Shown: positions 34,621-43,160, counted from the first letter of the stretch. The stretch is DNA of 64,000 nucleotides from CAZUVM01 sp964623885 (GCA_964623885.1 CAZUVM010000227.1:1-64000), one strand, 5' to 3'. Numbers and translations: made by a program. Notes: generated by a model not told the origin, from the letters alone.

Positions 34621-36392
34621 CAACTCACTCCCGCTCTTACAGTGACTGCCGCTTGGACGCCGTCTTGCTTCTTGCCATCCGTGGTTTCGACCTTCCTTGT
34701 GCGCTCGACTTCTTTGGCGGTGGTCACGCTAAGGACTTCTTCGACAGTAGTCATCCCCATGCGGACAAGGCGCCAGCCGTCGTCCGCCAGGCTGTGCATG
34801 CCGCTGCGCCGGGCGGCGTCCCGGATTTGGTCGCTGGAAGCGTTTTTTAGAATGAGCTGGCGAATCTCGTTATCCGAATCCATCCATTCGAAGATGGCGT
34901 GTCGGCCGTAAAAACCTGTTTGACGGCAGCGCTGGCAGCCCACCGACCGGTAAATGGTTGCATTGGCGGGAATCCCGACTTGCTCCTTGAAGGCCTGGGA
35001 GGCGGGGGTGTCGTCCGGCTGTTTGCACTCTTCGCACAACACGCGCACGAGCCGCTGGGCCAGAACCGCCTCGAGCGAAGAAGCCACCAGGTACGGCTCC
35101 ACGCCCATGTCCACCAGGCGCGTCAGCGCGCCGGGAGCGTCGTTGGTGTGCAACGTCGAGAAGACCAGGTGACCGGTCAGAGAAGCTTGCACCGCAATCT
35201 GGGCCGTTTCCTGATCGCGAATTTCGCCGATCAGAATCACGTCGGGGTCGTGGCGCAGGATCGACCTCAGCCCGCGCGCGAAAGTGAGCCCCGCTTTCTC
35301 GGAAACCTGGATCTGGTTGACACCTTTGAGCTGGTATTCAACCGGGTCCTCAATGGTGATAATCTTCCGATCCGCATCGTTGATTTCGTTCAGGGCGGTG
35401 TAAAGGGTAGAGGTTTTGCCGCTGCCGGTCGGGCCGGTAACCAGGATAATCCCGTGCGGCATTTGCAACACACGGCGGAAACAATCGAGCTCCCGCTCGG
35501 CCATCCCCAACTCGCCCATGCCGCGCAGAGTGGAATTCTGCCGCAGCAACCGCATTACCACCGCTTCGCCGTGCAGCATCGGAATGACCGACACACGAAT
35601 ATCCACCTCGGCATCATCAATGCGAATTTTGATTCGTCCGTCCTGCGGCAGGCGTTTCTCGGCAATGTTCAGGTGGCTGAGGATTTTGACGCGCGAGACA
35701 ATCGCCGGCTGGAACCGCTTGAGTTGCGCCGGCACCGGCACATCCTGCAGCACGCCGTCGATGCGGTAACGGATGCGAAACTCATCTTCGAATGGTTCGA
35801 GATGAATGTCCGAAGCGCGCAACTCGATCGCGTCGCGCAGCACCTGGTTGACGAAGCGGATGATGGATGCATCTTCGGCAGCGCTATCCAGATTGGTATC
35901 ATCCTCCGGATTCTCGTCCACCACCTGCAACGCTTCCTCGTCCAGGGTGCCGATGGTATCAGCGCCGACGCCCAGGCGCTTCTTCATCTCGCGCTGAATG
36001 GCTTCGCTCGAAGCCAATACCGGCTTGAGGTTCAAGCCGGTCATGGACTTCAGCGCATCCAGCCCGTGAGTTGCAAACAGCCGGCTGGTTGCCACTTCCA
36101 CCGTGCCGTTGAGGCGCCGCAGCGGGAGCAACTCTTCTTTGAGCAGAATCCGAGCCGGGAACAGGGACAACAATTCGCGATCGGGTTCGATGTCTGCCAG
36201 GTCGGTGTAAGCCAGACCGTATTCCTCGGCCAACCAGCGCAGCACATCTTCTTCCGTCTGTATGGCGCCATTGCCGCCCGGCGGTCGCTGCCCAGTAAGC
36301 GTGACCGCGTCAATCGAAGACAATTGCCGCGCCGCTACCATCTTATCGAGCAGCGCTTTCAACGCATTTTCGGGGGCAACTTTATCGCTCAT
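34620..36392 (-). CDS. gspE: Secretion ATPase GspE
   Basis: A 590-residue hexameric ATPase powering pseudopilus assembly. It has an N-terminal MshEN/N1E-like domain (~1-150), then the core: RASDIHLEPFED (~192), arginine-rich N2E, Walker A GPTGSGKT (320-327), Asp box IIITIEDPVEYQ-like region (~344-354), Walker B VILIGEIRD (~385-393) and His box GHLVFSTLHTND. A zinc tetracysteine lies at C453, C456, C486 and C489, as in GspE and PilB. It is the first gene of the operon. A proline/threonine-type tail (~560-590) is extra. Confidence 0.95.
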   Translation of the reverse strand: MSDKVAPENALKALLDKMVAARQLSSIDAVTLTGQRPPGGNGAIQTEEDVLRWLAEEYGLAYTDLADIEPDRELLSLFPARILLKEELLPLRRLNGTVEVATSRLFATHGLDALKSMTGLNLKPVLASSEAIQREMKKRLGVGADTIGTLDEEALQVVDENPEDDTNLDSAAEDASIIRFVNQVLRDAIELRASDIHLEPFEDEFRIRYRIDGVLQDVPVPAQLKRFQPAIVSRVKILSHLNIAEKRLPQDGRIKIRIDDAEVDIRVSVIPMLHGEAVVMRLLRQNSTLRGMGELGMAERELDCFRRVLQMPHGIILVTGPTGSGKTSTLYTALNEINDADRKIITIEDPVEYQLKGVNQIQVSEKAGLTFARGLRSILRHDPDVILIGEIRDQETAQIAVQASLTGHLVFSTLHTNDAPGALTRLVDMGVEPYLVASSLEAVLAQRLVRVLCEECKQPDDTPASQAFKEQVGIPANATIYRSVGCQRCRQTGFYGRHAIFEWMDSDNEIRQLILKNASSDQIRDAARRSGMHSLADDGWRLVRMGMTTVEEVLSVTTAKEVERTRKVETTDGKKQDGVQAAVTVRAGVS

Positions 36393-36510
36393 AGCTTTGT
36401 GCAGGAGCCGATATTAAATGACCTGTAGGCGCCGGCGTAAGGCGAGCTGTAACCGACGAGGGACAAGGAGCCGGTTAAAGGCGCACGAAGCGTTTCGCGC
36501 ACTAAGCAAT

Positions 36511-36582
36511 ACGCATCACGCACCACACCTGTTTTAATGCTCCAGTCCCTCATCGTTTATCCTTCACGTTTCACGCTTCACA
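36511..36582. repeat. Degenerate CGTGA-type repeats, copy C, between two genes
   Basis: ACGCATCACGCACC (36511-36524) and TTCACGTTTCACGCTTCAC (36563-36581) are the opposite-orientation form of the units at 23280-23322. They fill the gap between gspE and the Gly-rich secreted protein gene. Confidence 0.5.
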
Positions 36583-37138
36583 GCAACCCGTTCAGAGTCG
36601 CGATGGCCTCCTGCCGTGAAGTCAGAACTTTGCGCAGATTTTCTTGCGCTTGTTCCAGTTCGGCCTGCTTGGCTTTGCGCGATTCAACGTACTTGGTCAG
36701 CGCGGCCTTGATTTCGGCTTTGGGGGCTTTGGCATCAATAGCTTTCTGCAACGCCTGGGCTTCGGGGCTCGGTTGTTGGCCGAAGAAACCACGCGGACGC
36801 TGATTGCCCTGGTCACCGCCGTTGTCCGCGCCGCCGCCACCGCCACCGCCGCGCCGCCCACCGCCAAACATGCCTCGGCCCATGCCGGCGCCAATCGCCA
36901 TCCTCGCATCCATAACTTTTTGGACCATGGGTTCGATGGCTTTCCACTCGTCATCATTGCTGACTTCCAGCACTTCCTTGTAGCGTTCCATCATCCGTTG
37001 CTGCATCTGCGCCGGGTCAAAGTTGCGACGGCCTCCGCCGCCACCTCCACCATTATCCTGTTGGGCGAGCCCCAGGTTGACTCCTAAACTTAAGCCGGCG
37101 GCCACGCCGGCCATCATTAGCCATCGATTCATTCTCAT
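36578..37138 (-). CDS. Secreted Gly-rich protein of unknown function
   Basis: A 186-residue protein. A signal peptide (WLMMAGVAAGLSLGVNLGLAQQ) is followed by a Gly run, a helical segment (DPAQMQQRMMERYKEVLEVSNDDEWKAIEPMVQKVMDAR), a Gly-rich linker, and a Lys/Glu/Ala-rich coiled coil (~115-186). I recognise the pattern from exported verrucomicrobial proteins but know no function; the helical part resembles periplasmic Spy/CpxP-type chaperones only loosely. It lies 185 bp upstream of gspE on the same strand and may be co-expressed. Start 37138 is preferred over 37234. Confidence 0.65.
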   Translation of the reverse strand: MRMNRWLMMAGVAAGLSLGVNLGLAQQDNGGGGGGGRRNFDPAQMQQRMMERYKEVLEVSNDDEWKAIEPMVQKVMDARMAIGAGMGRGMFGGGRRGGGGGGGADNGGDQGNQRPRGFFGQQPSPEAQALQKAIDAKAPKAEIKAALTKYVESRKAKQAELEQAQENLRKVLTSRQEAIATLNGLL

Positions 37139-37864
37139 ATTTCGCTGTCGTCCTGCTGCGGTTGATCGGTCTACACAAGTCCGCCCAGATGCGGACATGC
37201 TTTTCCGGGCTCCCCTCTGCAACCCTTGTGCCAAGCATGGAACTCACGTATTTACCGTGGTTTACATTTTTGGAGCGCGCAATATCTGCGCACTTTGCTC
37301 CCCATCATTGCGCAAAAAATGCAGGGCGCCCGGCAAGTTCGAAACACCGAATTCGAGGTCCTGATGGTCGGTGCGCGGACAGTCTTGTCCGCAGCAAGCA
37401 TCGAATGTTGCTGCGGACAAGACTGACCGCGCTCCGCACCAGATTTCGTCGCAGGGCTGCGAGCAATTTGGACTATCGCAGTGCTTTAGCCGGTCTCACC
37501 CGTCCGATTCCTTCAAAAGCCCCTCACCGGATTCCGTTATACTGGATTTTTCTCTTGCATATTGGAGTCTTTTCTGAAACCATATCCGCATTGAAACTGT
37601 CCCTTTGAGCGCCTCAGCGACAGAGCTCCATATAAACATACGATTTACCTTTCTGCGATTATCTGGAATTCTCGTTAGGCAGTCAGAAAATCCATCATGT
37701 TTGAGCGGAATTTGCGGGGCGGCGGTCAGGGATGGCGACATTGGTATCCAAATGCGCAATTTCGGGCGTAATTTCGCTCTTTACGCTAACCGCCGAATGG
37801 CCTAAAATTATAGTGATAGTGGTTGCATGACTGGCGTGAAACAGACGAACAAAGTCTAATCGAA
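37139..37864. other. Gene-free interval of 726 bp
   Basis: No credible coding region. It contains the palindromic repeat at 37370-37440, then an AT-richer stretch (about 37540-37860) that probably holds the promoter of the prepilin-like gene at 37865. Start region of the Gly-rich protein gene is on the other side, so transcription diverges from here. Confidence 0.6.
37370..37440. repeat. 71-bp palindromic repeat
   Basis: A perfect 18-bp inverted repeat (CAGTCTTGTCCGCAGCAA, 37380-37397, versus 37408-37425) around a 10-base loop. The outer arms start GGTGCG and end CGCACC, with a small bulge. It can form a long cruciform or RNA hairpin. REP-like; no coding role. Confidence 0.8.
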
Positions 37865-38803
37865 ATGAACAAAAACACATCCCTCCGCGCGGCCTCCACC
37901 GCGGTCTCTCGGAATGTCCGGCGAGGCTTCACGTTAATCGAGTTGCTGGTTGTCATCGCGATCATTGCTATTCTGGCCGCCATGTTGCTGCCGGCATTGG
38001 CCAAGTCCAAGTCCAAAGCCCAGGGCGTTTCCTGTTTGAACAACGGTCACCAAATCCTGATCGCCTGGCAAGGGTGGTCGGCCGACAATACGGACTATGT
38101 TCCCACCTGTCAGGATGCGAACGCAAACGCCAACCGCCCCAATTGGATCAGCGGCAGCTTGAATTGGGACGGAGCGAACCCGTCGAATTTCGACTTCACT
38201 GTGGACCTTGCCAACCCAAACCCGACGAAAAGCCCGCTCTGGACCTATACGGGCAAGTCGCCCGGCGTCTACAAGTGCGTGGCGGATAAATCTTCGGTGG
38301 TTCTGGCTTATGCGTGGAACGGCCTCAACGCCGGCGCCAAGGTGCCGCGGGTGCGCAGCCTCTCGATGAGCCAGGTGTTCGGCACCGGTGAATGGCTCGA
38401 TGGCGGTCCAAACGGCGGTCAAACCCACTGGAAGACGTTCCAGAAGTTGTCCTCGATTTTGTTTCCCGCAACCACCTTCGTGTTCGTGGACGAAAACCCC
38501 GGCAGCATCAACGATGCTGCCTTTGCCTGGCAAGCCACGGGCAACACCCCTCTCGATGCCGCGGGTTCGTCTCGCATCATCGACCTCCCCGCTACCTGGC
38601 ATAATGGCGCTTGCGGCTTCAGCTTCTCCGATGGTCATGCTGAAATCCACAAGTGGAAAGGCAGTCTCCTGCTGAACGAGCCGTTGGCCGATGGCAGCGT
38701 TCCGGCGCTCAATATTGCCGCCGGCAGCTCCTGGATCGACGCTCACTGGATGTTCGACCATGGCGGCACTGCCAATGCGCAAACTGGCGCGCCGTATCCT
38801 TGA
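37865..38803 (+). CDS. Prepilin-like secreted protein with H-X9-DG motif
   Basis: A 312-residue protein. The leader to NVRRG precedes FTLIELLVVIAIIAILAAMLLPALAKSKSKAQ. The body has Trp- and Asn-rich segments, and the C-terminal part has HNGACGFSFSDGH (H-X9-DG). Same family as the gene at 10506. ATG 37865 gives a normal leader of about 20 residues. A small lipoprotein gene follows 42 bp downstream. Exported structural or adhesive role is possible; not known. Confidence 0.85.
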   Translation: MNKNTSLRAASTAVSRNVRRGFTLIELLVVIAIIAILAAMLLPALAKSKSKAQGVSCLNNGHQILIAWQGWSADNTDYVPTCQDANANANRPNWISGSLNWDGANPSNFDFTVDLANPNPTKSPLWTYTGKSPGVYKCVADKSSVVLAYAWNGLNAGAKVPRVRSLSMSQVFGTGEWLDGGPNGGQTHWKTFQKLSSILFPATTFVFVDENPGSINDAAFAWQATGNTPLDAAGSSRIIDLPATWHNGACGFSFSDGHAEIHKWKGSLLLNEPLADGSVPALNIAAGSSWIDAHWMFDHGGTANAQTGAPYP

Positions 38804-38845
38804 TTCGCGCTTTCCCTGCGGCCGCGGAGCCTTATAATCCGCTCC

Positions 38846-39178
38846 ATGAAATTGACTAACCTGTGGTTGGGGTTGCTCGCCGCAACTTTGTTCCTCTCGA
38901 CTGGCTGCAAAAAGCAGCGCGTCGAACCTGTGCAGAAGGAGGGCAACGTTTCTATTGATATGCGCCAAGTCTATGATTTGTCGCACGGGTCAAGCCCGGA
39001 GGTGCAGGCCGCTGTTAGCCGGCTGGAGACCGAGATCCGTTACAGTCAATATGTGCAAGCCCTCGCGGATCTGGACAAAATCGCGAATGACCCAAGCCTG
39101 AACGCCGAGAAAAAGAAGGAAGCTCAAGACCTAATCAACCAGGTTAAGGAGTTAGCCAAGAGCGCTCCACCACAGTAG
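38846..39178 (+). CDS. Small lipoprotein paired with prepilin-like gene
   Basis: A 110-residue protein with lipobox LSTGC (Cys ~21) followed by KK. The mature part is helical (EVQAAVSRLETEIRYSQYVQALADLDKI ... EAQDLINQVKELAKS). The helical hairpin pattern resembles the lipoprotein at 44657. It lies immediately downstream of a prepilin-like gene, as in the two other pairs of this window. Function unknown. Confidence 0.75.
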   Translation: MKLTNLWLGLLAATLFLSTGCKKQRVEPVQKEGNVSIDMRQVYDLSHGSSPEVQAAVSRLETEIRYSQYVQALADLDKIANDPSLNAEKKKEAQDLINQVKELAKSAPPQ

Positions 39179-39204
39179 ACATTGTTTCCAAAGAATTGCG
39201 GAGC

Positions 39205-39223
39205 GCGAGCGGTCCCCGCTCGC
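39205..39223. repeat. TCC-triloop hairpin
   Basis: GCGAGCGG-tcc-CCGCTCGC, a perfect 8-bp stem, 27 bases after a lipoprotein stop codon. Same stem length and loop as the hairpins at 9922 and 42022, each preceded by GCGC-type bases. Confidence 0.6.
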
Positions 39224-39324
39224 AGCGCGTACGGTTCGCCAGGAGCGTGGGACCAGACGCATTCGTGTCCAATTTTCCAGCCTTTCTAAACGCGCGCTGA
39301 GCGCGTATAGCTGGAAGCCATTCC

Positions 39325-40203
39325 ATGTGGCATCTTCCCCCGATGAAAGCGCTGCCAACCTGGCGTCGGGCCTTGCTGGTGCTGCTGGCCGGCGGCGTGC
39401 TAGGAGCCATTTTGTTGCGACAATTTGAGTTAAACCAGGTCTATCACCCCGATCGTACACTCTATGCCACCGGCCGCGAGTTGGGCCGGGCGATGGAGGA
39501 CGTCTGGTTTGGCGCCGGTGACGGCATCCGATTGAATGGCTGGTTCTTCCCGGCAAACACTAATTCGCCGCGGCGGGACCTGGCAGTTTTGTTTTGCCAC
39601 GGCAACGCCGGTAATATCGGCAACCGGCTGGAGATGTGCGAAGTCTTGCTGAGCACCGGCGCAAACCTCTTTATCTTCGACTACCGCGGCTATGGACAAA
39701 GCCATGGCCGCCCAACCGAATCCGGAACGTACGTCGATGCCGAAGCGGCTTATGATTGGCTGCGGACCAAAGGCTTCAGCGGCACAAATATTGTCGTCAT
39801 GGGCGAGTCGCTCGGCGGCGGCGTGGCCACCGAGCTCTGTCTGAACCGGCAGACCGGCGGACTCATCCTGCAGAGCACCTTTACCAGCATTCCTGATCTC
39901 GGGGTCGAGATTTTTCCGTGGCTTCCGGTGCGGTGGCTGGGGCGGGTCAAATACGAAACCTGCCGCAAACTGCCTCGCCTCCATGTGCCGGTGCTCGTGA
40001 TGCATAGTCGGACCGATGGGCTGATCGGGTATCATCACGCCGAGAAGAACTTCGCTGCGGCGAACGAGCCCAAGCTCTTTTGCGAAATCCAGGGCGGTCA
40101 CAATGAACCGCTCGCCGCACGCGCCCAGTTTCTGGACGGGATCGAAAAGTTCCTGCAGTTGGCTGGAAAAAATCGCCAAATCCAGGCCGACGAAAGAAGG
40201 TAG
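39325..40203 (+). CDS. Membrane-anchored alpha/beta hydrolase (BEM46/ABHD13-like)
   Basis: A 292-residue serine hydrolase. One N-terminal membrane helix (~16-35) is followed by VLFCHGNAGNI (oxyanion region), FDYRGYGQSHGRPTE, nucleophile elbow MGESLGGGVA (Ser ~160), the acid in MHSRTDGLI and the catalytic His in GGHNEP. The HGNAGN and FDYRGYG pair is diagnostic for the BEM46/YfhR-type family. Substrate unknown. The start at 39325 has an alternative ATG six codons later (MKALPTW), which gives a cleaner anchor. Confidence 0.85.
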   Translation: MWHLPPMKALPTWRRALLVLLAGGVLGAILLRQFELNQVYHPDRTLYATGRELGRAMEDVWFGAGDGIRLNGWFFPANTNSPRRDLAVLFCHGNAGNIGNRLEMCEVLLSTGANLFIFDYRGYGQSHGRPTESGTYVDAEAAYDWLRTKGFSGTNIVVMGESLGGGVATELCLNRQTGGLILQSTFTSIPDLGVEIFPWLPVRWLGRVKYETCRKLPRLHVPVLVMHSRTDGLIGYHHAEKNFAAANEPKLFCEIQGGHNEPLAARAQFLDGIEKFLQLAGKNRQIQADERR

Positions 40204-40397
40204 CCCGGACGGCACACTTTCATTTTCTAGCGCAGCGCTCTCATTTTCCTGTCTCCAATTCTCCTGTCTCAACATGCCTTTGCGATGATTCTTCTGTCAG
40301 CCCGTGGCTGCACGCGTTGGCTATTGCATCGTTGCGCTGAATCGGCGCAACAAATGTGTAGTTATTTCAGGGACTCCACACTAGGTTCCCAGGCAGA

Positions 40398-42014
40398 ATG
40401 GCCGAGATTGTTCTCACGACGCTGAACGCGAAGTACATCCACGCCGCCTTTGGTTTGCGTTACCTGCTGGCCAACCTCGGCGACCTGCGCTCCCGCGCCT
40501 GCCTTCTCGAGTTCGATATCAACCAACGGCCGGTGGATATTGTCGAGATACTGCTCGCCCGGAACCCCAAAATCATAGGCATTGGCGTCTATATTTGGAA
40601 TGTCGGTCCCGCATTTGAAGTAGTCGCGACGCTCAAGCGACTGCGTCCGGACGTCGTCGTCATTCTGGGCGGGCCGGAGGTCAGTTACGAGGTGGAAGCC
40701 CAACCGATTGCTGCCTTGGCCGACACCGTCATTACCGGCGAAGCGGACCTGAAATTCGCCGAGGTGTGCCGGCAATTATTGGCGGGGGAAAAGCCCCCGG
40801 AAAAAATCATTCCCGCAAACCTGCCGGGTTTTTCGCAACTGACCCTCCCGTACGATTTCTACACCGAGCAGGACATCGCGCATCGGGTGATTTACGTCGA
40901 GGCCTCGCGCGGCTGCCCGTTCACGTGCGAGTTTTGCCTCTCCTCGCTCGACATTCCGGTACGGCAGGTCCCGCTGCCGCAGTTGCTCGAAGCCCTGGGC
41001 CGGTTGCTCGAGCGCGGCGTGCGCCAGTTCAAGTTTGTGGATCGGACGTTTAATCTGAACGTCGCCGTCAGCCGCGCAATTCTCGAGTTTTGCCTCGCGC
41101 GCTACCGGCCCGGCTTTTTCTTCCATTTCGAGATGGTGCCGGATCGCTTGCCGGATGCCCTGCGCGAGGTGATCTCCCGTTTCCCGCCCGGCGCGCTCCA
41201 GTTCGAGGTCGGCATTCAAACGTTCAATGAAACCGTTGGAGGACTGATTAAGCGCCGTCAAAACCACGCGCGACTCGAAGCGAACCTCCGTTTCCTGCGC
41301 CAGCAAACCGGCGTGCACGTGCATGCTGACCTCATCGCCGGTTTGCCGGGTGAAGACTTGGAAAGCTTTGCGGCGGGATTCGATCGGCTGGTAGGCCTCG
41401 GGCCGCAGGAGATCCAGGTCGGGTTACTGAAACGCTTGCGCGGTACGCCCATTGTCCGCCACGACGGCGAGTGGAAAATGGTCTACAACCCGCTGCCGCC
41501 TTACGAAATCCTCAGCACCAGTCTCATCAATTTTGCAGCGATGCAGAAGCTTCGCCGTTTCGCCCGGTTTTGGGATCTGGTCGGCAACAGCGGCAACTTC
41601 ATCGAGACCACGCCGCTATTATGGAGCCGGTCCGACAAGCAAAACCTCGAACGCGATATCGGAGACTCCGCGCGTCACAGCGCCGGCTCACCCTTTTACT
41701 CGTTTCTTTCCTGGAGTGAATGGGTCCACTCAAGGGTCGGCCAGACTTCGGGGATTGCTCTGGTCCGGTTAATGGAGCTGTTGTTCGAGTACCTGACCCA
41801 GGCGCGACGCATTCCCGAAGACCGCGCAGCGGTCGCGCTATGGGCCGATTACCAGCGCTGCGGGCGCCATGACAAACCACGGTTCCTCAGAGAGTTTCTG
41901 CCCGGCCAAAAAGCGATCCCCCGAGCGTCCCTTCGCCGCCACACAGGGCTCAAGCGCCAGCACCGTCATGGCGCCACCGGCTTGGAGCGTGCGATTGAAA
42001 CTGGTGGGCAATAA
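40398..42014 (+). CDS. B12-binding-domain radical SAM protein (DUF4080 type)
   Basis: A 538-residue protein. An N-terminal cobalamin-binding-like Rossmann domain (~1-135) carries KIIGIGVYIWN and VVILGGPEVS. The radical SAM core follows, with the cluster motif CPFTCEFC (~171-178), and FVDRTFNLN, QFEVGIQTFNE and HADLIAGLPGED in the TIM barrel. A DUF4080-like C-terminal domain (~370-500) ends in a basic, probably disordered tail. It likely catalyses an unknown radical methylation or rearrangement. Monocistronic; a GTAGCGC-ended repeat begins three bases after its stop. Confidence 0.85.
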   Translation: MAEIVLTTLNAKYIHAAFGLRYLLANLGDLRSRACLLEFDINQRPVDIVEILLARNPKIIGIGVYIWNVGPAFEVVATLKRLRPDVVVILGGPEVSYEVEAQPIAALADTVITGEADLKFAEVCRQLLAGEKPPEKIIPANLPGFSQLTLPYDFYTEQDIAHRVIYVEASRGCPFTCEFCLSSLDIPVRQVPLPQLLEALGRLLERGVRQFKFVDRTFNLNVAVSRAILEFCLARYRPGFFFHFEMVPDRLPDALREVISRFPPGALQFEVGIQTFNETVGGLIKRRQNHARLEANLRFLRQQTGVHVHADLIAGLPGEDLESFAAGFDRLVGLGPQEIQVGLLKRLRGTPIVRHDGEWKMVYNPLPPYEILSTSLINFAAMQKLRRFARFWDLVGNSGNFIETTPLLWSRSDKQNLERDIGDSARHSAGSPFYSFLSWSEWVHSRVGQTSGIALVRLMELLFEYLTQARRIPEDRAAVALWADYQRCGRHDKPRFLREFLPGQKAIPRASLRRHTGLKRQHRHGATGLERAIETGGQ

Positions 42015-42017
42015 ACC

Positions 42018-42115
42018 GTAGCGCAGCCGTCCCGGCTGCGAGTTCATGGGGCATCCCGCCCGATTTGTGGCGGCGAGACGCAGCCATGACCCGCAGGCGT
42101 GGACGCCCGCGCTAC
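42018..42115. repeat. 98-bp element with GTAGCGC/GCGCTAC ends
   Basis: It starts GTAGCGCAG and ends GCGCTAC. Inside is the hairpin CGCAGCCG-tcc-CGGCTGCG (42022-42040) and a second small stem GGCGT-gg-ACGCC. The ends match those of the 121-bp element in gspI, and the first hairpin matches the TCC-triloop family, so it links the two repeat types. Confidence 0.6.
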
Positions 42116-42193
42116 TGCCGCCCGTTGTTTAGAATCACACCCCGGTTTGGAACCCTCGCTTGCGCCGAAAGCCAATACCGGTAAACTGACCAC

Positions 42194-42358
42194 ATGAAAT
42201 TCCTGCTGGCGATCATCGCCTATTTGCTGATCAGTTTCGTGCTCTGCTGGGGCATCCTGCTGATGGTGCACGGCAAACCCTGGCTGCTGATCGTCTCGTT
42301 CCTGGTCTACGTTGTTGCCTTTGCCAAACTCGGATGTCTGCCCGGCAAATCGCATTAA
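42194..42358 (+). CDS. Small two-helix membrane protein (54 aa)
   Basis: Starts MKFLLAIIAYLLISFVLCWG, then a short turn with HGKPW, then a second hydrophobic helix (LLIVSFLVYVVAFAKLG) and a short polar end. Two membrane helices with no other feature. I recognise similar 50-60-residue proteins in many bacteria, function unknown. It is too short for many ORF callers but has a clean ATG and a stop at 42356-42358. Confidence 0.6.
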   Translation: MKFLLAIIAYLLISFVLCWGILLMVHGKPWLLIVSFLVYVVAFAKLGCLPGKSH

Positions 42359-42413
42359 CCTCCGCCTGACGTGGAGGCAGGGCTATAGGCCTGGGCGGCC
42401 CGCAGGATCTATC

Positions 42414-42464
42414 AACCACGAATGTACACGAATGGACACAAATCATTGGTGTCAATTCGTGGTT
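42414..42464. repeat. AACCACGAAT hairpin repeat, related to the GxxExxY arms
   Basis: The left end AACCACGAAT and right end ATTCGTGGTT are inverted, with GACAC and GTGTC forming an inner stem. CACGAATG-like units repeat at ~10-bp spacing on the left. The design matches the AACCACAGAT-type arms around the GxxExxY gene at 19357, but no such gene is here. Confidence 0.65.
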
Positions 42465-42470
42465 ACGAGC

Positions 42471-42653
42471 TCAATCCTCGCCCCGGCTGGCCATCAGGTA
42501 ACCCAGGAGGCAACCCAGGATCGCCGCGGCCGCAATCGTGGTCCAGGTGTTCTCCCGCACATACTGGTCCGTAGCCTGGCCGAAGTTGCGGGCCGATTCC
42601 GTTGCGCGCTTCTGCCAGTCCTGAAATTTGTCGGTCATTTCTCGTGTATTCAT
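42471..42653 (-). CDS. DUF883/ElaB-YqjD-like membrane-anchored protein
   Basis: A 60-residue protein. The N-terminal amphipathic helix (REMTDKFQDWQKRATESARN) leads to DQYVRENTWTTIAAAAILGCLLGYLMASR, the C-terminal membrane anchor and VREN-P/T-W pattern of ElaB/YqjD proteins. Family members bind ribosomes or the inner membrane in stationary phase in E. coli. Here only the tail half is preserved in length. Confidence 0.75.
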   Translation of the reverse strand: MNTREMTDKFQDWQKRATESARNFGQATDQYVRENTWTTIAAAAILGCLLGYLMASRGED

Positions 42654-42707
42654 TAGTCCAACAATAATCGCTTTGCCCCAACCACCAAGTGGGACTCAAC
42701 CCCAAAC

Positions 42708-43160
42708 TCACTCCTTCGCCTTCGTATCCATTACGATTGTCACCGGCCCCTCGTTCACGAGACTGACCTCCATGTGCGCCCCAAACTCGCCCGCCTGCGG
42801 GGCCTTGCCCGCATCCAATTCCAGCCTCGCCAGTAATTGCTGATATAACGGCACTGCCAACTCAGGCCGCGCCGAACGGCTGTACGACGGGCGATTTCCC
42901 TTTTTCGTGCTCGCAAACAGGGTGAATTGGCTTACCACCAGCAGCTCACCGCCCGCTTCCAGCATCGAACGGTTCATCACTCCCTGTTCGTCATCGAAGA
43001 TCCGCAGCCGAACAATTTTCCCGCTCAGCCACTCGACGTCCTCAGCCGTGTCGGCTTCTTCGAATGCGGCCAAAACCAGCAAGCCTGGACCAATTGCGCT
43101 TTTGATTTGCCCCCTAATGGTCACGCTGGCGCGTGTGACGCGTTGGATGACCGCTCGCAT
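42708..43160 (-). CDS. dtd: D-aminoacyl-tRNA deacylase
   Basis: A 150-residue homodimeric editing enzyme that hydrolyses D-aminoacyl-tRNAs. Diagnostic motifs: MRAVIQRVTRASV at the N-terminus, SQFTLFASTKKGNRPS (the SQFTL active-site strand) and the C-terminal Gly-cisPro-type motif VNEGPVTI (here NEGPVT). Length is normal. Complete, with no operon partner visible. Confidence 0.95.
   Translation of the reverse strand: MRAVIQRVTRASVTIRGQIKSAIGPGLLVLAAFEEADTAEDVEWLSGKIVRLRIFDDEQGVMNRSMLEAGGELLVVSQFTLFASTKKGNRPSYSRSARPELAVPLYQQLLARLELDAGKAPQAGEFGAHMEVSLVNEGPVTIVMDTKAKE

Noticed and set aside
34899..36428. 509-codon open frame opposite gspE
   Set aside because: The gspE frame on the other strand has all ATPase motifs; this is a GC-driven shadow.
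37934..38986. 350-codon open frame opposite a prepilin-like gene
   Set aside because: The plus-strand prepilin helix and H-X9-DG motif are decisive; the minus frame has no features.
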